Numbered from the stretch's first letter, positions 8,832 to 17,202 are shown. The stretch is DNA of 64,000 nt from Methanomassiliicoccaceae archaeon (GCA_003555025.1 PWHV01000008.1:1-64000), one strand, 5' to 3'. The notes: generated by a model not told the origin, from the letters alone. Made by a program: numbers and translations.

Positions 8832-9740
8832 ATGATCGACCTAGCCGTGGAGATCGGAACGATAAGGATGTCCAACCCCGCCATGCTGGCCTCGGGGGTC
8901 ATGGACGAGACCGGCGAAGCCCTCGTGCGCATGATGGAGGCGGGCGCGGGGGCGGTGGTCACCAAGTCCATCGGCGTCGCCGCCCACGACGGCCATCCCA
9001 ACCCCTGCCTGGTGGAGTTGCCCCACGGCTACGTGAACGCCATGGGCCTGCCCAATCCTGGCATGGACCGCTTCGCCGAGGAGCTGCGGACGATAATGCC
9101 CGCCCCCGCTCCGGTCATCGCCTCGGTGTACGCCGCCGATGAGGAGGGGTTCGTTGCCGTCGCCGCCGCCATGGAGGACGCCGGCGCCGCGGGGGTGGAG
9201 ATGAATCTGAGCTGCCCCCACGCCGCGGGCTTCGGGATGGAGCTGGGCACCGACCCCGCCCGGGTGAGGTCGATGGTCGAGGCGGTGGCCTCATCGGTCT
9301 CGGTGCCGGTGATGGCCAAGCTGACGCCCAACACCGCCGACATCACCGCCATCGGGCGGGCGGTGGAGGACGGCGGCGGCGACGCGGTGGTGGCCATAAA
9401 CACCCTGAGGGCGATGTGCATCTCGCCGGAGTTCGCCCGCCCGGTCCTGTCCAACCGCTACGGCGGCCTGTCGGGGCCGGCTGTCAGGCCGGTGGGCGTG
9501 CGCGCCGTCTACGACCTGCGCCGCGAGCTGTCCATCCCCATCGTGGGCGTGGGCGGCATCGAGACCTGGAGGGACGCCGCCGAGTACATCATGGCGGGGG
9601 CGTCATGTTTCCAGGTGGGGAGCGCGGTGGGACGCCGCGGACCGGAGGTGTTCCGGGAGATAACCGGAGGCCTGCAGGCCTTCATGGAATCGCACGGTTA
9701 CGCGGGGATGAAGGACATGGAGGCCGCCGTCCATGATTGA
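8832..9740 (+). CDS. pyrD: Dihydroorotate dehydrogenase B, catalytic subunit
   Basis: FMN TIM-barrel enzyme oxidising dihydroorotate to orotate in pyrimidine synthesis. Visible marks are LASGVMDETGE, VTKSIG, EMNLSCPHA near residue 130, KLTPNTADI, GLSGPAVRP and VGVGGIETWRDA, which binds the FMN phosphate. The ATG at 8832 is chosen; a GTG three codons upstream is the alternative. The 3' end overlaps pyrK by 8 nt, as expected for the two-subunit PyrD-PyrK enzyme that passes electrons to NAD. Confidence 0.92.
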   Translation: MIDLAVEIGTIRMSNPAMLASGVMDETGEALVRMMEAGAGAVVTKSIGVAAHDGHPNPCLVELPHGYVNAMGLPNPGMDRFAEELRTIMPAPAPVIASVYAADEEGFVAVAAAMEDAGAAGVEMNLSCPHAAGFGMELGTDPARVRSMVEAVASSVSVPVMAKLTPNTADITAIGRAVEDGGGDAVVAINTLRAMCISPEFARPVLSNRYGGLSGPAVRPVGVRAVYDLRRELSIPIVGVGGIETWRDAAEYIMAGASCFQVGSAVGRRGPEVFREITGGLQAFMESHGYAGMKDMEAAVHD

Positions 9741-10491
9741 AGCGGTCGTCATTAACCGCGTGGAGGCGGAGTCGAAGGACTGCCTCACCCTGCACTTCGA
9801 ATGGGACCGCCCCGTGTCGCCCGGACAGTTCGTCATGGTGTGGATACCGGGCCTGGACGAAGTTCCGATGTCAATCTCGTCGATCGGGCCGGAGAAGGCC
9901 ATGACCGTGCGACGGGCGGGGGAGGCCACCGAGGCCTTGCACGCCTTGTCGCCCGGGGACCGCATGGGTGTCCGCGGGCCGTACGGCAACGGGTTCGAGC
10001 TCAACGGCATGAGGACGCTAGCGGTGGGGGGCGGAGTGGGCATGGCCCCGCTGATGCCGTTGCTGCGCACGATGTACGCGGACGTGGCCATCGGCGCCCG
10101 CAGCGCCGACGAGCTGCTCTTCGAGGAGGAGGCCCGGCGCTACTGCGACAAGGTGGAGACCTCCACCGATGACGGCTCCCGCGGCATGCGCGGCAACGCG
10201 GTGCAGCTGGCGGAGCGGATGATGGACGAGGGCGATTACGAGCAGGTGGTCGCCTGCGGCCCGGAGGTCATGCTCTACCATCTATTCCGGGCCTGCGAGG
10301 CGCGCGGCGTGCATTGCCAGATGTCGCTGGAGCGCTACATGAAATGCGCGGTGGGGCTCTGCGGCTCCTGCATGCTGGGCAAGGAGAGGGTGTGCATCGA
10401 CGGTCCGGTGTTCGACTCCGCCAGGCTCCGCGCCCTCTCCGAGTTCGGCAGGTCCAAGAGGGACGCGGCGGGGCGCTCAGTCGGACTTTGA
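9733..10491 (+). CDS. pyrK: Dihydroorotate dehydrogenase electron transfer subunit
   Basis: Carries FAD and a [2Fe-2S] cluster and links PyrD to NAD(P). The FAD-binding region (PGQFVMVWIPG, VPMSIS), a glycine-rich nucleotide loop (AVGGGVGMAPL) and the C-terminal cluster cysteines (MKCAVGLCGSCMLGKERVC) are all seen. 252 residues is typical. It overlaps pyrD by 8 nt and ends 14 nt inside the end of the converging LeuA-family gene. Confidence 0.92.
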   Translation: MIEAVVINRVEAESKDCLTLHFEWDRPVSPGQFVMVWIPGLDEVPMSISSIGPEKAMTVRRAGEATEALHALSPGDRMGVRGPYGNGFELNGMRTLAVGGGVGMAPLMPLLRTMYADVAIGARSADELLFEEEARRYCDKVETSTDDGSRGMRGNAVQLAERMMDEGDYEQVVACGPEVMLYHLFRACEARGVHCQMSLERYMKCAVGLCGSCMLGKERVCIDGPVFDSARLRALSEFGRSKRDAAGRSVGL

Positions 10492-11646
10492 CCCCAGGCA
10501 GCGCTCCACAATGCGCGCGAAGTCCTCATCGGTGACCCTGCCCATCCTCTCCCCCTTCTTCTTGACCTCGTCGAGCATCATGTTGAGCTGGGAGCGGCTG
10601 TACTCCAGGCCCATGTCCTGGAGGCGCTTCTCGATTATGTGCGCCCCCGAGTGCTTGCCCATCTTCAGATGGCGGACGTTGCCAACCTCCCTCGGTTCGA
10701 TGTACTCGTAGGTGGCCGGGCAGTTGAGGATGGCCGCCACGTGTATCCCCGACTCGTGGGAGAAGGCGTTCTCCCCGGTGATGGGATGGTTGACCGAGCA
10801 CTGGTAGCGGGACACGGCGGCCACCCGCCGCGACAGCGGCGTCAGTTTGGAGCAGTCGATGCCCAGGTCCTTGCCGTAGAGGAACCTCATCGCCGCCACG
10901 AACTGCTCCAGCGGCACGTTGCCGCAGCGCTCCCCCATGCCGTTGACGGTGGTGGTTATGGCGTCGGCGCCGGCTGCCACCGCGGATATGGCGTTGGCGT
11001 TGGCGAGGCCGAAGTCGTTGTGCAGGTGGACCGAGACCGGGGTGGCGAAGCGGGACTTGACCTCTCGCACCAGTTCGCTGATGCCATCCATCGTCACGCA
11101 GCCGAGGGTGTCGGTTATCCCCAGGCGGTCGACGCCGAGCTCGTCCACGGTCTCGTACATGCGCAGCAGCACATCCAGCGGGGTGCGGGTGCCGTCCTCG
11201 CAGCTGAAGCTCACGCCGAGGCCGTGGTCCTTGGCATGCTCCACCGCCTCCACCGCGTAGCGCTGCAGGGTCTCCACCTCGACCTCCTTCCCGTACTTGT
11301 AGCGGCGGTGGATGTCGGAGGTGCCAGCGAAGATGAGCACGGTGTCCACCTCCGCTTCCAGGGCGCAGTCGATGTCCGGTCGGCGGGAGCGGGCGAGGCT
11401 CAGTGTCCTGGCATCGAGGCCGAGGCGGGATATGTCCCTGATGGCCTCCATCTCGCTGCGCGACACGGCGGCGAAGCCCGCCTCGATCTCCGGCACGCGG
11501 GCGTCGTCGAGGAGCGTGGCTATCTCCAGCTTGTCATCGTGGCTGAAGGCGACGCCCGGCATCTGCTCCCCGTCGCGCAGGGTGGAATCGTAGATAGTCA
11601 CATCCCCGACCGCCAACGGCCGGTTGTAAGGACAATGACTGAGCAT
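10477..11646 (-). CDS. LeuA-family synthase, probable homocitrate synthase (AksA-type)
   Basis: Condenses acetyl-CoA with a 2-oxoacid. The HMGL-like barrel begins TIYDSTLRDGEQMPGV; the metal site HLHNDFGLANAN, the GMGERCGNVPLEQ segment and the post-barrel HESGIHVA are intact. At 389 residues it lacks the large LeuA regulatory domain, which fits homocitrate synthases (AksA for coenzyme B, NifV for nitrogenase cofactor) or citramalate synthase. In a methanogen AksA is the likeliest. A TATA-like element on this strand (about 11669-11677) lies roughly 25 nt from the ATG at 11646, so the transcript is near-leaderless. Confidence 0.8.
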   Translation of the reverse strand: MLSHCPYNRPLAVGDVTIYDSTLRDGEQMPGVAFSHDDKLEIATLLDDARVPEIEAGFAAVSRSEMEAIRDISRLGLDARTLSLARSRRPDIDCALEAEVDTVLIFAGTSDIHRRYKYGKEVEVETLQRYAVEAVEHAKDHGLGVSFSCEDGTRTPLDVLLRMYETVDELGVDRLGITDTLGCVTMDGISELVREVKSRFATPVSVHLHNDFGLANANAISAVAAGADAITTTVNGMGERCGNVPLEQFVAAMRFLYGKDLGIDCSKLTPLSRRVAAVSRYQCSVNHPITGENAFSHESGIHVAAILNCPATYEYIEPREVGNVRHLKMGKHSGAHIIEKRLQDMGLEYSRSQLNMMLDEVKKKGERMGRVTDEDFARIVERCLGSKSD

Positions 11647-11755
11647 GGTCCTTCCCAATGTTGCGCAGCTTAATATCATTTGCCAGAAAACATCATGTTT
11701 ATCAACGCCGAGGGCATTCACATCAACGGCCGAGAAGGCCAGGTGGGACATGCGA

Positions 11756-12169
11756 ATGAGCGAAGAGAAGTTATTCCTGCTCTGTGTGGACGGTTCGGAG
11801 AACTCGTTCCGCGCCGCGAGGTTCATAGGGGAGATGGCATCCGAACTGGATGCCACCGTCACCGTGCTGCACGTCCTCAACGAGGAGGAGGCGGGGGCCC
11901 TGCCCCATGACCCTGAGGACGATGAGTACGTCCGAGAGAGCAAGATCGGCCCGGCCGTGGAAACCCTGGACGAGCTGGATGTGGACATGGCCGTCTCTGT
12001 GCAGATAGGCAACCCCAAGGGGATCATCATCGACATGTCCGCCAAGTACGACGCCGTGGTGATGGGCTACAAGGGCCTGACCGGGCGCAAGATCAGTGAG
12101 GTCCTCTTCGGAGGGGTGGCGGAGTATGTGCTCCGCCACAGCGACCGGCCGGTGTTGATGGTCCCTTGA
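11756..12169 (+). CDS. Universal stress protein A family
   Basis: A 137-residue single UspA domain. It starts KLFLLCVDGSENS and carries the ATP-binding signature near the C-terminus (VMGYKGLTG then FGGVAEYVLRHSDRPVLMV), with G-2x-G-9x-G-S/T spacing roughly kept. The ATG at 11756 has AGGTGGG about 9 nt upstream; an ATG two codons earlier sits too close to it. A short palindrome, AAACATcATGTTT (11688-11700), lies upstream. The stop overlaps the next TTG start. Confidence 0.8.
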   Translation: MSEEKLFLLCVDGSENSFRAARFIGEMASELDATVTVLHVLNEEEAGALPHDPEDDEYVRESKIGPAVETLDELDVDMAVSVQIGNPKGIIIDMSAKYDAVVMGYKGLTGRKISEVLFGGVAEYVLRHSDRPVLMVP

Positions 12170-12570
12170 GCAGGCAGCGCGAAAGCGTCGAGGTCTGGCA
12201 CGGCAAGCTCCGCGTCCAGGTGCCCCGCGGAACGTTCGCTGCCGACGGGAGCGTCGACCCTGAGGAGGGCGGGCGCTTCCGCGAGCTGCTGAAATCCCGC
12301 TACCCATGGCTCAGCGAGCGGTCGTTGGACGATTTCATGTCCAAGGCGGTGGAGGCCTTGGAGATGGCGAGGCGGGAGGAGATGGCGGGGGCGCCCATGG
12401 GCAGGGAGCTCGCCGCCGATGACCCCGCCAAGGCGGTATCCTATCTGAAGAGGCATCTGGAGTCCGACCCCGAGGACCGCGATGCCTGGTACGTGCTGGG
12501 CGAGGCCCTGTGCCGCGACGGCCGCAGCGAGGAGGGCTACCAGGCCTTCCGCCGCGCCCGCTCATTGTGA
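12166..12570 (+). CDS. Small TPR-motif protein
   Basis: A 134-residue protein of unknown role. The last 40 residues form one clear tetratricopeptide repeat (PEDRDAWYVLGEALCRDGR, then EEGYQAFRRARSL), suggesting a protein-protein contact. The N-terminal part contains a helical RFRELLKSRYPWLSE region. It begins with TTG inside the stop of the stress protein gene (TTGA overlap), so translation is coupled. The last 9 nt overlap the converging gene. Confidence 0.55.
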   Translation: MSRQRESVEVWHGKLRVQVPRGTFAADGSVDPEEGGRFRELLKSRYPWLSERSLDDFMSKAVEALEMARREEMAGAPMGRELAADDPAKAVSYLKRHLESDPEDRDAWYVLGEALCRDGRSEEGYQAFRRARSL

Positions 12571-13407
12571 GGGGTGCAGGGAGCGCACCGCCTCGGCGAC
12601 CTCGGGCACCGTCGCGCCCCAAGGGACGGAGCGCAGGCCGCCCTCGGCCTCGAAGCCCTCCTTCACCTTGCAGCATTTCACGATGGTGGGCACCCCGTCG
12701 TCGGGGACGTGGTCCTTGGGGCAGACGTTGATGAACGGCGGCTCCCGCTTGTACAGCGATTCGAATATCCTTTTGGAGAGATGGCAACCTATCAGGGTGA
12801 CCTCATGCTCCAGCACAGGGGACTCGTCGAGGAAGTAGACTGGCATCGACGCCTCGATGCCCGAGACCCGGCAGGGGAACATCACCGCCTCGGTGCCCAC
12901 CCGCGCCAGGAAGGAGCGGATGTCGATGTCCACCACCTCGGGCGCGATGGGCAGGTCGAGGAATCCCGATGCCAAGGCCATCTCCGTGAGAACCGAGAGC
13001 TTCGAGGGCGACGGGGGCACATCGTCGACCACCCGCAGCGGCAGCCCCTCCAGCCCGTGGACGAAGTTCAGGTGGTTGAACATGCCCTCGACCACCACCG
13101 TCCTTCCCGGATGGCGCAGCGAGAGGCGCAGCAGGGCGCTGGGGTTGATGACGTCCATGTCCGGGTCGCGCACGAAGACGGTGTCCTCCGGTAAGGAAAG
13201 CGGCTCCGCTGAGAGCACCGGGCGGAAAAGGCCCTTGCCCTCCTCCTTCCGAATGGCGACCACCGCGTGCTCGTCGCCACGGCGCAGGACCATGTAGTCG
13301 TTGCGGGTGTAGGCCTTGCGCCCCCGCATCGCGGCGGCGATGGCCTCGGGGGTGAGCTTGTGGTCCACCTCGCGCAGGGAGACGTCCTTGCAATGCCCGG
13401 GCAGCAT
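12562..13407 (-). CDS. Conserved hypothetical protein (possibly DUF7714-like)
   Basis: A 281-residue cytosolic protein that I cannot assign a function. Features are an early basic segment (AAAMRGRKAYTRNDYMVLRR), a central TVVVEGMFNHLNFVHGL, and a C-terminal cysteine-rich VKCCKVKEGF; four cysteines in the last third might bind metal. I recall similar methanogen proteins catalogued as DUF7714, but this is unverified. It is transcribed away from tRNA-Cys and the nitrogenase-like genes, with a TATA-like AACTTTATC on this strand near 13430. Confidence 0.55.
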   Translation of the reverse strand: MLPGHCKDVSLREVDHKLTPEAIAAAMRGRKAYTRNDYMVLRRGDEHAVVAIRKEEGKGLFRPVLSAEPLSLPEDTVFVRDPDMDVINPSALLRLSLRHPGRTVVVEGMFNHLNFVHGLEGLPLRVVDDVPPSPSKLSVLTEMALASGFLDLPIAPEVVDIDIRSFLARVGTEAVMFPCRVSGIEASMPVYFLDESPVLEHEVTLIGCHLSKRIFESLYKREPPFINVCPKDHVPDDGVPTIVKCCKVKEGFEAEGGLRSVPWGATVPEVAEAVRSLHPSQ

Positions 13408-13486
13408 GCCGGTGCCAACGCCCTATCCGTTGATAAAGTTTGACGCCCACCGGCGGCACTGGAGCCAGCGCCGCCAGCGAAAGTAA

Positions 13487-13496
13487 GATATATGGA
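13487..13496 (+). promoter_or_regulatory. Candidate TATA box of tRNA-Cys
   Basis: AGATATATGG lies about 27 nt before the first base of tRNA-Cys, in otherwise G+C-rich surroundings. The spacing fits an archaeal core promoter. Confidence 0.5.
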
Positions 13497-13518
13497 TTCC
13501 CTGTTAGCGAGTAGCGAC

Positions 13519-13592
13519 GCCGGGGTAACATAGAGGCTATGTGGCGGACTGCAGATCCGCAGACGGGAGTTCGAATCTCCCTCCCGGCCCCA
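13519..13592 (+). tRNA. tRNA-Cys (anticodon GCA), CCA encoded
   Basis: A complete cloverleaf. Acceptor GCCGGGG (13519-13525) pairs with TCCCGGC (13582-13588) with one G-U; D arm ACAT/ATGT; anticodon arm GCGGA/TCCGC with loop CTGCAGA (anticodon GCA); 4-nt variable loop; T arm GGGAG/CTCCC with loop TTCGAAT. The base at the discriminator position (13589) is C, followed by genomically encoded CCA (13590-13592). Archaeal tRNA-Cys normally has U at this place. It stands just upstream of the nitrogenase-like genes and 4-7 kb from cysK, cysE and cysS. Confidence 0.93.
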
Positions 13593-13640
13593 TCATCATA
13601 CCCCTTCTTCTTATTCCGATCGGAACAATGCTTAGTTCAT

Positions 13641-13648
13641 TTTTTATA
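13641..13648 (+). promoter_or_regulatory. Candidate TATA box of the nitrogenase-like operon
   Basis: TTTTTATA in an AT-rich patch after tRNA-Cys. A start of transcription about 25 nt downstream would fall near 13670, after the first possible ATG (13663) but before the TTG at 13702. This supports the TTG start of the following gene. Confidence 0.45.
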
Positions 13649-13701
13649 CCATCCAGTGCTTAATGCAATGGCTGGATTATCCATCCAACAGGGGATCCGT
13701 T

Positions 13702-15858
13702 TTGCGCATCGCGTTGTATGGGAAAGGAGGCATAGGCAAGTCGACGGTGTCAGCAAATCTGACCGCCGCCCTTGGCCGCATGGGACTGAAGGTGCTGCAG
13801 ATCGGCTGCGACCCCAAGCACGACTCCACCCGTCTCCTCCTGGAGGGGAGGGAGCCCCCCACGGTTATGGAGATGGTGCGCAGCTCCCGCCGCGAGGATA
13901 TGAGTCTGGACAGCATCGTATCCCGGGGATACCTCGGCTGCCTCTGCGTGGAGGCGGGGGGACCCGAGCCGGGGGTCGGCTGCGCCGGCAGGGGCATACT
14001 CTCCACCTTCGAGCTCCTTGACGAGTTGGGGGTGGACTCCCTCGATGCAGACATCACCGTCTACGACGTCCTCGGGGACGTGGTGTGCGGTGGATTCGCC
14101 GTCCCGTTGCGCAACGACTACGCCGAGAAGGTCTACGTGGTGAGCTCCGGCGAGTTCATGTCCATATACGCGGCCAACAACATCCTGCGCGGGGTGAGGA
14201 ACTACGACCCCCGCCGCATGGCCGGCATAATCTTCAACAGCCGCGGCGAGCCGGAGGAGGGGGAGAGGGTGCGGCGCTTCGCCGCCGCCGTCGGCCTCCC
14301 GGTGGTGGCGGAGATACCGCGCTCGCCCCGGTTCCTGGATGCGGAGCGCTCGGGCAGGACGGTGGTGGAGAGCGACCCCGGCGCAGATCTGGCGCAGATA
14401 TTCTTCCGCCTGGCGAGTAACGTGGTCGAGGGCGATGTGATGGAGGCGTCGCCTCTGAGCGACGAGGAGTTGGAGACGGTGGTATTGGGGAAGAGCCCGC
14501 CGCCGCCGATCCGCCGCGGCGGCCAGGAGGAGCCGCCCCCGGAAGGGAGGCGCGAGGCGCCCCCCGCCTACACCTCGCGCAACGTGGAGCGCAAGGAGGT
14601 CCTGCACGGCTGTGCCTTCACGGGGGCGGTGATCACCTGCCTGTCCGTAGAGGGGCTGCAGACGGTCATGCACTCCCCTGACAGCTGCGCCCACCTGTCC
14701 TGTCAGATGGCCCAGAACGCCGCCCGACGGGCATTCGTCAAAGAAGGGGTGGCGATACCCTCCTTCCTGAGGCCGGCGGCGCACTGCAGCTCGCTGGACG
14801 ACCCGGACATGGTCTTCGGCGGCCGTCCCTCTCTGGAGGAGGCTCTGCAGCGCGCCTTCGAGCGAGGCAACGACGTCGCCCTGGTGAGCTCCTGCCCGTC
14901 GGGGATTATCGGCGACGACGTGGAGGAGGCCGCCCGCGCCGTCTCCGCCTCTCGGCCGGAGGGCAGGGTGCTCACCATGCTGGAGGACGGGAACGCCGCC
15001 GGCGACCACATGCAGGGCGTCATCGATGCCTGCGTGGCCCTGGCATCTGGACTCATCGACCCTTCGGCGGAGCCGAGCGACGGCCTGGTGAACGTGGTGG
15101 GCATCAAGCCCATCGCCACCAACAACGAGATGAACATGACCTACGCCGAAGGCATCCTGCGGCGCATGGGGGCGGCCATCAACTGCCGCTTCATCGGCGG
15201 CACCGACATCGCTGGCATAGAAGGGTTCCATCGCGCCCGCCACAGCATCCTGGCCAACACCGACCGCTTCGCCCTCATGCTCTCCCGTTACCTGCGGGAA
15301 GAGCACGGCGCCGAGGTGCTGCGCAGCCCGCTGGCGCCGGGGTTGAGAGGCACTTTGGATTGGCTCGGGGAGCTGGCCGCCGCCACCGACAGGGAGTCCG
15401 CCGCCGAGGAGCTGGCGGCATCTTTGCGGCAGGAGTACGAGGAGGCGCTCCCGCCGTTGCGCCAGGAGCTGCAGGGCCGCAAGGCCTGCATCATCAGTAT
15501 GCACAAGGACATAGACTGGCTCATCGACACCCTCGACGACCTGGGGATCGATCTGCTCTACGCCGCCGTTGTAGACCGCTCCGACCATCTCATGGACTAC
15601 CACGTGGGCAACCGCCACGCTGGACGCATCGTTCTCCTCGAGGATTACGACATGTCCACGGTGGTGACGGACGCCATGTCCCGCGGTCCGGACATCCTGC
15701 TGAGCACCTATCCGGTGAGCACCGACGGCGCGGTGCTGCAGGAGAGGATACCCATGGTCCCCGACATCGGCCACCTGGCCCCTTTGGAGCTGGCGCGGCG
15801 CTGGGCGCTGGGTCTGAAAGCTCCCCGCAGGGAGGGATGGAGGGAGGACCATGGCTGA
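13702..15858 (+). CDS. Nitrogenase-like NifH-NifD fusion protein
   Basis: A 718-residue fusion. Residues 1-265 are a full NifH-like iron protein: P-loop GKGGIGKST (about 7-15) and both cluster cysteines, in EPGVGCAGR (Cys94) and DVVCGGF (Cys129). A Pro/Glu-rich linker (about 265-295) joins a NifD/NifE-like nitrogenase component 1 domain. This keeps the three cluster cysteines seen in NifD: HGCAFTGA (304), PDSCAHLS (329), SSCPSGIIGDD (398). A Cys275 (cofactor) equivalent is not evident. The TTG start has AGGGGA about 8 nt upstream and gives the NifH-like beginning MRIALYGKGG; ATG 13663 is the alternative. It overlaps the NifK-like gene by 8 nt. It resembles methanogen CfbC/CfbD in part, but those are separate proteins. 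ATP-driven reduction of an unknown substrate is inferred. Confidence 0.85.
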   Translation: MRIALYGKGGIGKSTVSANLTAALGRMGLKVLQIGCDPKHDSTRLLLEGREPPTVMEMVRSSRREDMSLDSIVSRGYLGCLCVEAGGPEPGVGCAGRGILSTFELLDELGVDSLDADITVYDVLGDVVCGGFAVPLRNDYAEKVYVVSSGEFMSIYAANNILRGVRNYDPRRMAGIIFNSRGEPEEGERVRRFAAAVGLPVVAEIPRSPRFLDAERSGRTVVESDPGADLAQIFFRLASNVVEGDVMEASPLSDEELETVVLGKSPPPPIRRGGQEEPPPEGRREAPPAYTSRNVERKEVLHGCAFTGAVITCLSVEGLQTVMHSPDSCAHLSCQMAQNAARRAFVKEGVAIPSFLRPAAHCSSLDDPDMVFGGRPSLEEALQRAFERGNDVALVSSCPSGIIGDDVEEAARAVSASRPEGRVLTMLEDGNAAGDHMQGVIDACVALASGLIDPSAEPSDGLVNVVGIKPIATNNEMNMTYAEGILRRMGAAINCRFIGGTDIAGIEGFHRARHSILANTDRFALMLSRYLREEHGAEVLRSPLAPGLRGTLDWLGELAAATDRESAAEELAASLRQEYEEALPPLRQELQGRKACIISMHKDIDWLIDTLDDLGIDLLYAAVVDRSDHLMDYHVGNRHAGRIVLLEDYDMSTVVTDAMSRGPDILLSTYPVSTDGAVLQERIPMVPDIGHLAPLELARRWALGLKAPRREGWREDHG

Positions 15859-17104
15859 GCGCTGCCCGGAGAGCCTGATGGGGGCAATAATGGCCTTCGA
15901 GGGCATGGCGGGATCCATCACCGCCATGAACGGCCCCACCGGATGCAAGTACTACCCCGCGTCCTTCTCGGAGACGGTGACCAGGCGCGGGGGTTTCAAC
16001 CCCATGCTCCACGACACGCTCTTCTATCTGGGCCAGTCAAGGGTCCCCTGCACCTACATGGACAGCAGCGACTACGTGTCCGGGGCGAGGGAGAGGATGC
16101 GGGCGCTATGGGACGACTCGCGGAGCCGCCGGCCGTCGATGTTGGCCCTGATAAACTCCCCCGGAGCCTCCCTGATAGGGGAGATGCTCACCTTCGATGG
16201 CGAGGCGCCGCCGACGGTGGCCATGGAGAGCCCCCCGCCCTCTGCCAGCTTCTCCTCGGGCTACGAGACGGCCATGCTCGCCACGCTCGAAGGCCTGGCG
16301 CCGTCGCCGGCGGAGCCGCGGGAGATGACGGTGAACCTCCTGGGGATATCGGTGGCCGACCTGGGATGGGAGGACAGCATCGCCGACCTCCGCCGCCTCC
16401 TCTCGCTCTGCGGCGTGGAGGTCCTGTGCTCTCCGGGGGCGGGATGGGCGCCCGAGGACGTGCAGCGCTCGGCGGGGGCGGCCTTGAACGTGGCCGTGCA
16501 CGACGAGAGGGCGGCGATGACCTCGGAATGGTACCGTCGCAATCTAAACGTCCCCTTCGTCCGCTGCTCCTCCGGGGCCCCGCTCGGCTTCGAGGCCTTG
16601 GAGGAATGGCTGAAGGAGGTATGCCATGCACTCGAAGCCGACCCCTCGCCCGCCCTCGGGCGCATCGCCGCTTCCCGGCGGCGCGCCCACCGCGAGATAT
16701 CGAGGCTGGACCAGTACGCCGGCCTGCCGCGGGGCTGCAGCTTCTCCCTGGAGGGGCGGCCCTCGTTGGTGTGGCCGGCGCTGCGCAGCATGCACGCCTA
16801 CCTGGGCATGGTGCCGGTGGCGGTCAGCATGACCGAGGACGGCCCCTGCGCCGCAGAGGTCGAGAGCTATCTGCGCAGCATAGGCTGCGGGGAGGCCAGC
16901 ACCTCGGTGCTCGACTGCCCCGCCGACGTGGTGCTCGCCGACGGCAACACCGTCGCCGGCGTCCTCGGCCGCGGGCTGAGCGACTGCGGCGTGGAGCTGG
17001 ACCATCCGTCCCTCACCCCGATCTGCATCCGCGAGGACCCCCTCCTCGGCCTAGGGGGTACGTTGCGCCTGATCGAACGGTCTTTGCAGGGCCTCAAGCG
17101 CTAG
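15851..17104 (+). CDS. Nitrogenase component 1-like protein (NifK/NifN/BchB-like)
   Basis: A 417-residue partner of the fusion protein, in the same operon (8-nt overlap). The N-terminus RCPESLMGAIMAFEGM, then NGPTGCKYYP, matches the first two cluster cysteines of NifK (Cys5 and Cys32 here). At the third cysteine place the motif reads NSPGASLIGE, with Pro or Gly instead of Cys, so a NifK-type P-cluster is unlikely and a simpler [4Fe-4S] cluster shared with the D domain is more plausible. The Rossmann-like repeats of the family follow. It ends with TAG. Together the two genes make an H-D-K set lacking any assembly genes in the window. Confidence 0.78.
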   Translation: MAERCPESLMGAIMAFEGMAGSITAMNGPTGCKYYPASFSETVTRRGGFNPMLHDTLFYLGQSRVPCTYMDSSDYVSGARERMRALWDDSRSRRPSMLALINSPGASLIGEMLTFDGEAPPTVAMESPPPSASFSSGYETAMLATLEGLAPSPAEPREMTVNLLGISVADLGWEDSIADLRRLLSLCGVEVLCSPGAGWAPEDVQRSAGAALNVAVHDERAAMTSEWYRRNLNVPFVRCSSGAPLGFEALEEWLKEVCHALEADPSPALGRIAASRRRAHREISRLDQYAGLPRGCSFSLEGRPSLVWPALRSMHAYLGMVPVAVSMTEDGPCAAEVESYLRSIGCGEASTSVLDCPADVVLADGNTVAGVLGRGLSDCGVELDHPSLTPICIREDPLLGLGGTLRLIERSLQGLKR

Positions 17105-17192
17105 GGCTCCTCACCCCTCCGCAAAAGGGCCTCCAGAGCCTCGGGGCGATCCATCTGAACACGACGATATTTTACAAACCTTTTTTAATACC

Positions 17193-17202
17193 TTTATAAA
17201 TA
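17193..17202 (+). promoter_or_regulatory. TATA box of the TBP gene
   Basis: TTTATAAATA, preceded by a T-rich stretch, about 25 nt before the ATG of the TBP gene at 17222. A weak GGTGA ribosome-binding site (17213-17217) also lies just before the ATG. The strong consensus fits a highly expressed gene. Confidence 0.65.

Noticed and set aside
11647-12045. N-terminal extension of the LeuA-family gene on the minus strand
   Set aside because: It runs antisense to the stress protein gene. The conserved enzyme begins just after the ATG at 11646, which also has a TATA element at the right distance.
13702-15858. Simple annotation as CfbC plus CfbD of coenzyme F430 synthesis
   Set aside because: Those are two separate proteins without a K partner. 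Here H and D are fused and a NifK-like gene follows. A distant relation is not excluded.
13750-15948. 732-codon minus-strand open frame opposite the nitrogenase-like fusion
   Set aside because: High G+C codon bias keeps the antisense frame open; the translation has no family motif, while the plus strand encodes exact NifH and NifD motifs.
10477-17104. Reading the LeuA-family gene as NifV serving the nitrogenase-like proteins
   Set aside because: The genes are on opposite strands with several unrelated genes between, no nifB/E/N is present, and coenzyme B synthesis in methanogens explains a homocitrate synthase.
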